Assembly (NCBI GenBank): GCA_900319895.1
Contig: ONQK01000012.1
Coordinates: 1 to 5,322, forward strand
Direction of reading: 5' to 3'
Source: an uncultured Prevotella sp.
Lineage (GTDB): Bacteria; Bacteroidota; Bacteroidia; Bacteroidales; Bacteroidaceae
Length of the DNA: 5,322 nt
The translations under genes and the position numbers were made by a program. Below, piece by piece: positions 1-5,162 of the stretch. The notes beneath the pieces were generated by a model, which was not told the DNA's origin, did no database searches, and saw only the letters and a list, made by a program, of their open reading frames with translations. The first letter of the stretch is position 1. Every line of letters begins with the position of its first letter.

Positions 1-191
1 CCATCCAACTTGACGGAGTCAAGGCAGACGCCCCCCTCCAGTGTCATTTGCTCAAAATAGAGCATCGAGTCGGCTGCTTCACTAATATTGCCCTCTATCT
101 TGAATTTTTTTTGGTCTTGGCATGCTGTCAAAAAACATCCTCCGCCCAGGGCAAAGAAAACAGCCATTGTTTTCAAAAATATCCTTTTCAT
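1..191 (-). CDS. Lipoprotein, N-terminal part only; DUF4369/thioredoxin-like family (partial)
   Basis: Minus-strand reading frame starting with ATG at 191 and open to the window edge, giving 63 codons plus two bases; the C-terminal part lies outside. The N-terminus is a lipoprotein signal peptide: KR near the start, a hydrophobic stretch at residues 9-22, then the lipobox LTAC with Cys24 as the predicted lipidated residue. After a short polar linker (QDQKK) comes FKIEGNI, then a SMLYFEQ strand and LDSVKLDG. This resembles the start of the DUF4369 domain that precedes a TlpA/AhpC-type thioredoxin fold in many Bacteroidota lipoproteins (typically an F.I.G.I strand and an iDS..v..G turn). There is no acidic cluster after the cysteine, so no obvious surface-export signal. 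If the family call is right, the missing part would carry a thioredoxin domain acting in the periplasm, but no CxxC is visible here. The lipoprotein call is firm; the family is likely; the function is not shown. Confidence 0.8.
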   Translation of the reverse strand, partial: MKRIFLKTMAVFFALGGGCFLTACQDQKKFKIEGNISEAADSMLYFEQMTLEGGVCLDSVKLD

Positions 192-219
192 GTCTCTCGT
201 TTTTCGTTCAAAATGGTTA

Positions 220-253
220 CAAAAATAATAAAATTTAGTTGAATTTTGCCAAA
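220..253 (-). promoter_or_regulatory. Bacteroidota-type promoter for the lipoprotein gene
   Basis: Read on the minus strand, TATTTTTG (220-227) matches the -7 consensus TAnnTTTG, with TTTG (250-253) 22 bases upstream as the -33 element. Transcription would begin near 213, leaving a leader of about 20 nt before the ATG at 191. No Shine-Dalgarno sequence is seen, which is usual in this phylum. The region is AT-rich, so a chance match is possible. Confidence 0.5.
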
Positions 254-340
254 TTCATGGGAAATATTTCGTTTTTTGCACTTCATCCATCCATTCTTCA
301 TCCTCCACCATCTTTTTCCTTGACACAAGTCCCATTTTCA

Positions 341-356
341 TCCGTCAAACGACGGA
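341..356. other. Small perfect hairpin upstream of the lipoprotein promoter
   Basis: TCCGTC (341-346), loop AAAC, GACGGA (351-356): a perfect 6-bp inverted repeat with a four-base loop. It lies about 90 bases upstream of the lipoprotein promoter and is not followed by a T-run on either strand, so it is not an intrinsic terminator. It could be a regulator site or chance. Confidence 0.25.
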
Positions 357-421
357 GCTGTCAACAAGACCCTTAAAAAGCATGCTACAACCACCTGCGC
401 CAAAAGCATTTTCAAGAAGAA

Positions 422-451
422 CTGCCGCATGCAGGGGATTACATGCGGCAG
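422..451 (-). terminator. Perfect 10-bp hairpin, possible minus-strand terminator
   Basis: CTGCCGCATG (422-431) and CATGCGGCAG (442-451) are perfect inverted repeats around a 10-base loop. On the minus strand the hairpin is followed by TTCTTCTT, a weak U-rich tail; on the plus strand it is followed by GGGATAG and then an A-run. Minus-strand termination therefore fits better, either for a short RNA starting near 620 or for read-through from the PAP2 operon ending at 866. The structure is clear; the role is inferred. Confidence 0.5.
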
Positions 452-502
452 GGATAGAATAAAAAAACAAGTTACTTGAAAACAAGCGACACTTGCGGAA
501 AT

Positions 503-574
503 TCAGCGCCAATCAGCGGTTCTTCCGATGAAAAACAAATGGAAAAGGCAATTCTCGCACGATGGTCTCTCCAT
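503..574 (-). other. Possible 23-codon leader peptide reading frame
   Basis: ATG at 574 to TGA at 503 on the minus strand, encoding MERPSCENCLFHLFFIGRTADWR split here as MERPSCENC (a CxxC pair) then LFHLFFIG then RTADWR. The start lies about 45 nt after the predicted transcription start near 620, preceded by CGGAAAA. It resembles no family I know. It ends eight bases before the first CAAG/CTTG arm, the placement expected of a leader peptide, but a frame this short arises often by chance. Confidence 0.15.
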
Positions 575-626
575 TTTTCCGTAGTATATCGCTAAACGTC
601 TAACATAGCTTAATAGTGTCTTGAGA

Positions 627-658
627 CAAAGATATACTTTTCTGTGGTTAAGGACGAA
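627..658 (-). promoter_or_regulatory. Bacteroidota promoter-like box inside the intergenic region
   Basis: Read on the minus strand, TATCTTTG (627-634) is an exact match to the -7 consensus TAnnTTTG and identical to the -7 box of the dehydrogenase operon at 2914-2921. Twenty bases upstream is TTCG (655-658), one base off the -33 TTTG. Predicted start is near 620. No annotated gene begins just downstream, so it may drive a short RNA. Confidence 0.4.
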
Positions 659-801
659 TATTGCACGCTTATTTTCGACAAATTAACGGTTTCTTGTTCG
701 GTTCAACACCAATCTTTACATTTATTGTATTTTGCAAGATGGCCATTGCACAAAAAAACGTTGAAAGAAAGCCGCGGCACGACGACTGGCATCCCCCACG
801 A

Positions 802-824
802 GACTACGCGCCGACAGCATAGTC
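802..824 (-). terminator. Hairpin just after the PAP2 gene, no U-run
   Basis: On the minus strand GACTATGC (817-824), a seven-base loop and GCGTAGTC (802-809) form an 8-bp stem with one G-U pair, starting 41 bases after the PAP2 stop codon. The next bases are TCGTGGGG, not a U-tract, so this would be a non-canonical or factor-dependent end, or an mRNA 3' stabiliser. Confidence 0.35.
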
Positions 825-865
825 CGTGAAGAACAAATTGGCACGCGACTTACAGCTCGCTTGGG

Positions 866-1834
866 CTACTCAACTGCTCCAGCCGGCCGCGTTGCTTTCA
901 TCAAGACGGCATAGAGCAAGCCTCCCGATACTAATCCGGCGAGTGCATCGATGGCATAATGGGCACGAATGTAGACTGTGGCAAAAAACATGAGGACGAA
1001 AAACGGGACCAGGAGCCAGACCAACTTCATTTGCCGAGTGTGCCAAGCCAACAACATCAAGACGGTGCTGATGCCGACATGCGAGCTGGGAAATGCGGCG
1101 GTGGGGCGCTCGCCGGCCTCGTGGGCATTTTCCACCATCTTATAGAAAAATCCATCGTGCCACCCAGGGCTGACCATGCGCTCTTGTGTGTGATTGAAAT
1201 AATCGTGGATGTTTGGGAAAATGCCTTTCGCGATGGTGTCAAGCCCTACTGCCTGGTAATAGTATTGCGGACCTGTCACCGGCAAAAAGACGAAAACGAC
1301 ATAATAAATGAAAAAAGAGGCCATGATGACCAGTGACGCACGCTCGAATTCATTGTAGCGAAAGATGAAATAGAACATAGCCACCAATGCTATCATCGGG
1401 AAATAGGAGGCATAGCCCAGGTCCATCAATTCACTAAACACAGGATGCGTCCACGACTCACAAAAGACCAATGAAGGTTGACAGCCAAAAAGCTGCTGCT
1501 CCCATTGGGCAAACAGGTGGTCAAGGTTAGGTAAAAAACGGTTGAGCTCATAAGTGTCGGGATACCAAACCGACAGCAGCGACAGTTGCACAACTACACG
1601 CGCCAACAAGGTCAAGCGGCACGGATATGCCCGATAAACTGCCCAGGCGGCTGCCGTCATGCCCACGACGCGCACACGCAGCCACAGCATGGCATCGGGA
1701 TTTGCCAATTGCGTGTAAGTAAGGCACATGAAAATCAAGGTGAACGACAAATAGCCCATAACCACCCATTCCAAGGCCATCAGGCCTTTACGGGGGCTTT
1801 GTTCACGGGAAAAAAGGAGTTGAAGTTTCTTCAT
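866..1834 (-). CDS. PAP2-superfamily integral membrane phosphatase/phosphotransferase (AUR1-like)
   Basis: A 322-residue polytopic membrane protein. Hydrophobic segments lie at about 21-41, 51-67, 76-91, 142-158, 166-186, 253-265, 271-287 and 296-312. The PAP2 catalytic signatures are clear: ERPTAAFPSSH (R243, P244, S250, S251, H252) and YIRAHYAID (R290, H292, D296), with H252 and H292 as the expected phospho-acceptor and base. The canonical KX6RP lysine is not in its usual place. The HYxxD form of the last motif, and the earlier D..F..WEQQLFG..PS segment (105-121), resemble the AUR1/inositolphosphorylceramide-synthase branch (PAP2_3) more than simple phosphatidate phosphatases. Family enzymes hydrolyse or transfer lipid phosphate head groups at the membrane; the substrate here is not shown. 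It follows the dehydrogenase gene by 48 bases with no promoter-like box between, so they are probably one operon. ATG at 1834 is chosen because it gives the basic MKK start; the next Met is residue 19. Confidence 0.88.
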   Translation of the reverse strand: MKKLQLLFSREQSPRKGLMALEWVVMGYLSFTLIFMCLTYTQLANPDAMLWLRVRVVGMTAAAWAVYRAYPCRLTLLARVVVQLSLLSVWYPDTYELNRFLPNLDHLFAQWEQQLFGCQPSLVFCESWTHPVFSELMDLGYASYFPMIALVAMFYFIFRYNEFERASLVIMASFFIYYVVFVFLPVTGPQYYYQAVGLDTIAKGIFPNIHDYFNHTQERMVSPGWHDGFFYKMVENAHEAGERPTAAFPSSHVGISTVLMLLAWHTRQMKLVWLLVPFFVLMFFATVYIRAHYAIDALAGLVSGGLLYAVLMKATRPAGAVE

Positions 1835-1882
1835 CTTTCTTTATTTCAATGAGTTTGACGCGTTTTTTCGCTTTTCAAATGC

Positions 1883-2881
1883 CTATAGCCACCCATTTGC
1901 CTTGTACCAGGCCACGGTTTTCCTTACGCCCTGCTCCAAGTTGACCTGAGGTTGATAGCCCAGCTCGTCGATGGCAGGCTGGATGTTGCAACGCCAATTC
2001 CGCTGTTTAAGGATATGGTATTTGTCGTTGTTCAATGCCGAGACCTGCCCGGTCAGCCGCCCGACATACTCGCCCAAAAATGTCACGACGCGCAATAGCA
2101 CCACGGGTGCCTTGATGCGCAGCAGCCAAGGCCGCCCCATCTCCAGATGGAGCAGGCTGCTGAAGTCCGTCGAGCGATAGACGCTGCCATCACTCAAGAA
2201 ATATTTTCCGCCATTCTTGCCTTGTTCAAGTGCCAGGAACGATGCCCGCACCACGTCGTCGACATACACAAAAGTGATGTCCTGCGGCTTGTAGCCCACC
2301 GAGAAGTCGACATGCTGCCTGATGCTTTTTGCCATGAGGAAATAGTCTTTCTCACGCGGCCCATAAACGCCAGTGGGGCGCAAAATGACGAAATTGATCT
2401 GGTCTGCCACCGTATCCAGGAATTTTTCCGCCTCCAACTTGCTTTTTCCATACGCCGTATTGGGCATTGGGTTGTCCGTCGGCTCAATAGCCGTGTATGG
2501 CTGCTGCTCGCGAATAGGCCCAAAGACACTGAGGGAGCTAAGGTAGACGAAGCGTTTCAACGGCATCTTCATCGCGACCAATGCCTTTACCAGGCTGATG
2601 GTACCCTCGGTATTGACCTTGTAGAAGTCGCTTTGATGCAAACATTTGGTCACGCCGGCCGCATGGATGACATAGTCGAAGGAACATTCCCTCAACTGTT
2701 GCTGCAAGCGCTCCGGCTCCGAGAAGTCGAGCTCTATAAGATGAATACGCTCATCCTGCAAATATGCCAAACTGCTTGAGCGGCGCACTGCCACCCACGT
2801 CTCGTATCCTCTGCGCAACGCTTCTTCGACCATGAAGCTGCCGATGAACCCCGAAGCGCCTGTAATCAATATCTTTTTCAT
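1883..2881 (-). CDS. NAD(P)-dependent epimerase/dehydratase-family (extended SDR) oxidoreductase
   Basis: A 332-residue cytoplasmic enzyme of the extended short-chain dehydrogenase family, a normal full length. The Rossmann nucleotide-binding motif is at the very N-terminus: GASGFIG (residues 8-14). Further landmarks are D52, HAAG (73-76), the active-site serines in YLSSLSVFG (113-121), the catalytic YGKSK (Y144, K148), LRPTGVYGP (167-175) and FVYVDDVVRA (204-213). The C-terminal third (about 215-332), which sets substrate choice, ends in the usual ELGYQPQ..LEQGVRKTVAWY helix. There are no membrane segments or signal peptide. Family members epimerise or dehydrate nucleotide sugars, reduce 3-keto-sterols or flavonoids, or, in Bacteroides, reduce 3-ketosphinganine; sequence alone does not decide. 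Pairing with a PAP2/AUR1-like gene favours a lipid substrate, which is inference. The start at 2881 lies about 26 nt after the predicted transcription start and has no Shine-Dalgarno sequence. Confidence 0.9.
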   Translation of the reverse strand: MKKILITGASGFIGSFMVEEALRRGYETWVAVRRSSSLAYLQDERIHLIELDFSEPERLQQQLRECSFDYVIHAAGVTKCLHQSDFYKVNTEGTISLVKALVAMKMPLKRFVYLSSLSVFGPIREQQPYTAIEPTDNPMPNTAYGKSKLEAEKFLDTVADQINFVILRPTGVYGPREKDYFLMAKSIRQHVDFSVGYKPQDITFVYVDDVVRASFLALEQGKNGGKYFLSDGSVYRSTDFSSLLHLEMGRPWLLRIKAPVVLLRVVTFLGEYVGRLTGQVSALNNDKYHILKQRNWRCNIQPAIDELGYQPQVNLEQGVRKTVAWYKANGWL

Positions 2882-2910
2882 CTGTTGAACTTAGCTTTTT
2901 ACAAATTTGC

Positions 2911-2941
2911 TTGCAAAGATACAGATTTTTTCGTTACTTTG
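2911..2941 (+). promoter_or_regulatory. Promoter of rnr
   Basis: TTACTTTG (2934-2941) is one base off the -7 consensus TAnnTTTG, with TTG (2911-2913) 20 bases upstream as the -33 element; TTTG at 2906-2909 is an alternative. Transcription would start near 2947, leaving about 20 nt before ATG at 2967. This supports the 2967 start, since a start at 2907 would lie upstream of the transcript. Confidence 0.5.
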
Positions 2942-2948
2942 TAGCAAA
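2914..2948 (-). promoter_or_regulatory. Promoter of the dehydrogenase-PAP2 operon
   Basis: On the minus strand TATCTTTG (2914-2921) is an exact -7 consensus, with TTTG (2945-2948) 23 bases upstream as -33. Start near 2907, leader about 26 nt to ATG at 2881. The box lies inside the spacer of the opposing rnr promoter, so the two overlap almost completely. Confidence 0.6.
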
Positions 2949-2966
2949 ATCATAATAACATCGACT

Positions 2967-5162
2967 ATGGCGAAAGGAAAAAAAGGCGGCAAACGAATGA
3001 CAAAGCCACAATTGGAAGACAAGCTCATGTCATTTTTCAAAGCACAACCCAACCAGGCCTTCAGTTACAAAGAAATTTTCCGCAACCTGCACTTGGACAC
3101 GCACCCGCTGAAAATGCTTGCCATCAACATCATGGAAGAGATGGCATGGGACGATTTTTTGAGCAAGGTGGCGGACAACGCCTACAGGCTCAACACCAAG
3201 GGCCAGACACAAGAGGGGATTTTCATCCGTAAGTCCAACGGCAAGAACTCGTTTCACCCCGACGACGGCGGCAAACCCATCTTCGTCAGCGAGCGCAACT
3301 CCATGTTTGCCCTCAACGGCGACCGCGTCCGCGTGTCGGTGATGGCACGCCGGCGCAACCACATCAAAGAGGCGATGGTCACTGAGATTATTGCGCATGC
3401 CAAGGACACTTTTGTCGGACGAATCGCCATGAAAGAAGAACTGGCCTTTTGCGTTACCGAAGGTAATATTTTCGCCCACGACATCATCATACCCAAGCGC
3501 ATGCTCAAAGGAGCAAAAACCAACGAGAAAGTGGTGGTCAAAGTAGTGGAATGGCCTTCAAAAGAGTCGAAGAACATGATTGGAGAAGTCATTGACGTAT
3601 TGGGGCCAACAGGGGAGAACAACACCGAGATGCATGCCATCCTCGCCCAATACAACCTGCCCTACCGCTATCCCAAAGAGGTGGAAGAGGCGGCTGAAAA
3701 AATCGATGCGGCCATCACGCCCGAAGATCTTGCACAGCGCGAAGACTTCCGCCAGACCTGCACATTCACCATCGACCCCAAGGATGCCAAAGACTTTGAC
3801 GATGCACTTTCCATCAAGAAATTAGAGTCGGGACTCTGGGAAATCGGCGTGCACATCGCCGATGTCAGCCATTACGTCAAAGAAAACGACATCATCGACA
3901 AAGAAGCACGCCGGCGAGCCACCAGCGTCTATTTGGTCGACCGCACCATCCCCATGTTGCCCGAGCGGCTCTGCAATTTCATCTGCTCACTGCGCCCGGA
4001 CGAAGAAAAGCTCGCCTACAGCGTCATCTTCGACATGGACGATGATGCCAACATCAAAAAATGGCGGCTTGCACACACCGTCATCAAGAGCAATCGAAGA
4101 TTTGCCTACGAGGAAGTGCAAGAAATATTGGAGCGCAACGGCGTGAAAGACGGCACCGGCGAGCCGGCACCGGCAGCCCCCAAGGAGGGCTATCAAGGCG
4201 AATTGGCCGATGAAATCATCATGCTCGACAGACTTGCAAAGAAATTGCGGGCAATGAGGTTCAACAACGGCGCCGTGAAGTTCGATTCCGAAGAGCTGCA
4301 CTTCGACATCGAAGAAAAAACGGGCAAGCCCACGCGATGCTACTTCAAGATTTCACACGATGCCAACAAACTCATCGAAGAGTTCATGCTACTGGCCAAC
4401 AAAACCGTTGCCGAAAGCATCGGAAAGGTGAAAAAAGGTACAAAAGCCAAGACACTGCCCTACCGCATTCACGACGTACCAGACCCTCAAAAACTGGAGG
4501 ATTTGGGAGCCTTTATACGGAAATTCGGCTACAAGCTCAAGACGGCAGGCTCAAAAGGCGAAATTACAAGAAGCCTCAACCGGCTGATGGACGATTGCCA
4601 GGGCAGAAACGAGCAGAAACTCATCCAAACCGTGGCGCTGCGGGCAATGATGAAGGCAAAATACAGCGTCCACAACATCGGGCACTACGGGCTCGCTTTC
4701 CCCTATTACACCCACTTCACTTCGCCCATCCGACGTTACCCCGACACCATGGTTCATCGCCTGCTCACCCACTACCAACAAGGCGGGAAAAGCGGAAACG
4801 CAGACTATTACGAAGAGCAATGCGAGCACTCCAGCACCATGGAGCAAATCGCGGCCAACGCGGAGCGCGACTCCATCAAGTACAAAATGGTGGAGTTCAT
4901 GGCAGACAAAATCGGGCTAGAGTTCGATGCACACATCAGCGGCATACAGTCCTACGGCATATACTGCGAAATCGATGAAAACCACTGCGAAGGCATGGTG
5001 CCCATCCGCGAGCTTGACGACGACTACTACGACTTCGACGAAAAGAACTACTGTCTCATCGGCCGCCGACATCACTACAAATATCAGTTGGGCGACAGCA
5101 TCAAAATTCGGGTTGAGCGGGCAAACATGGAAAAACGACAGCTAGATTTCAGCTTGGCATAA
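2967..5162 (+). CDS. rnr: Ribonuclease R (3'-5' exoribonuclease, RNB family)
   Basis: A complete 731-residue RNase R, which degrades structured RNA from the 3' end in the cytoplasm. In order: a basic start (MAKGKKGGKR), a winged-helix region at about 12-75, cold-shock RNA-binding domains at about 82-212, the RNB catalytic domain at about 255-600, and an S1 domain at about 645-730. The metal-binding aspartates are in TIDPKDAKDFDDA (D270, D276, D278, D279). Also present are GVHIADVSHYV (294-304), HDANKLIEE (464-472) and HFTSPIRRYPD (583-593), which line the RNA channel. It is shorter than the 813-residue E. coli enzyme, chiefly because it ends right after S1 (QLDFSLA) with no lysine-rich tail; the lysines sit at the N-terminus instead. 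An Ala/Pro linker occurs at about 396-405. ATG at 2967 is preferred over an in-frame TTG at 2907: it begins the basic N-terminus and lies downstream of the promoter. No Shine-Dalgarno sequence. It is divergent from the lipid operon. Confidence 0.97.
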   Translation: MAKGKKGGKRMTKPQLEDKLMSFFKAQPNQAFSYKEIFRNLHLDTHPLKMLAINIMEEMAWDDFLSKVADNAYRLNTKGQTQEGIFIRKSNGKNSFHPDDGGKPIFVSERNSMFALNGDRVRVSVMARRRNHIKEAMVTEIIAHAKDTFVGRIAMKEELAFCVTEGNIFAHDIIIPKRMLKGAKTNEKVVVKVVEWPSKESKNMIGEVIDVLGPTGENNTEMHAILAQYNLPYRYPKEVEEAAEKIDAAITPEDLAQREDFRQTCTFTIDPKDAKDFDDALSIKKLESGLWEIGVHIADVSHYVKENDIIDKEARRRATSVYLVDRTIPMLPERLCNFICSLRPDEEKLAYSVIFDMDDDANIKKWRLAHTVIKSNRRFAYEEVQEILERNGVKDGTGEPAPAAPKEGYQGELADEIIMLDRLAKKLRAMRFNNGAVKFDSEELHFDIEEKTGKPTRCYFKISHDANKLIEEFMLLANKTVAESIGKVKKGTKAKTLPYRIHDVPDPQKLEDLGAFIRKFGYKLKTAGSKGEITRSLNRLMDDCQGRNEQKLIQTVALRAMMKAKYSVHNIGHYGLAFPYYTHFTSPIRRYPDTMVHRLLTHYQQGGKSGNADYYEEQCEHSSTMEQIAANAERDSIKYKMVEFMADKIGLEFDAHISGIQSYGIYCEIDENHCEGMVPIRELDDDYYDFDEKNYCLIGRRHHYKYQLGDSIKIRVERANMEKRQLDFSLA

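Larger units (their letters stand above)
412..620 (-). ncRNA. Candidate small RNA or leader transcript, about 200 nt
   Basis: This is a proposal from signals only. A minus-strand promoter-like box at 627-658 would start transcription near 620, and a perfect 10-bp hairpin with a U-rich tail (TTCTTCTT) would end it near 413. The enclosed RNA has no recognisable known family: I could not match it to 6S, tmRNA, SRP or a riboswitch. It includes a possible 23-codon reading frame at 503-574 and alternating CAAG/CTTG arms at 468-495. It may instead be a long leader for the lipoprotein gene, or not be transcribed at all. Confidence 0.25.
192..865. other. Long intergenic region without a convincing protein gene
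   Basis: This 674-base stretch separates the lipoprotein gene from the end of the PAP2 gene, both on the minus strand. Its left part is AT-rich and its right part (about 770-865) less so. I find no reading frame with a recognisable protein. It holds the lipoprotein promoter, a 6-bp hairpin (341-356), a perfect 10-bp hairpin (422-451), alternating CAAG/CTTG arms (468-495), a minus-strand promoter-like box (627-658) and an 8-bp hairpin just beyond the PAP2 stop (802-824). No tRNA cloverleaf or repeat array was seen. Confidence 0.7.

Noticed and set aside
9..23. Inverted repeat CTTGAC-GGA-GTCAAG
   Set aside because: It lies in the lipoprotein coding sequence at the conserved LDSVK turn and is best explained by codon choice.
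48..242. 64-codon plus-strand frame
   Set aside because: It runs antisense to the lipoprotein signal peptide, which has a clear lipobox and promoter; its own translation has no recognisable features.
696..715. T-arm-like GGTTCAACACC
   Set aside because: Flanking bases do not form the T stem and no acceptor, D or anticodon arms are present, so it is not a tRNA.
644..829. 61-codon plus-strand frame from GTG
   Set aside because: Non-ATG start, no suitable promoter in front, unstructured composition, no family resemblance.
1835..1882. Possible separate promoter or terminator between the dehydrogenase and PAP2 genes
   Set aside because: There is no TAnnTTTG box, and the only dyad is GCG-AAAAAA-CGC with a 3-bp stem, so a single operon is simpler.
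2147..2779. 210-codon plus-strand frame opposite the dehydrogenase
   Set aside because: It is the shadow of a strongly conserved gene whose Rossmann and YxxxK motifs are on the minus strand; the translation resembles no family.
3030..3655. Two long minus-strand frames (3030-3479, 3254-3655) within rnr
   Set aside because: Antisense shadows of the RNase R N-terminal domains; compositional artefacts of the coding strand.
4337..4978. 213-codon plus-strand frame overlapping rnr in another phase
   Set aside because: Arginine/histidine-rich frame-shifted reading of the RNB domain; the RNase R frame is intact throughout, so there is no frameshift to explain.
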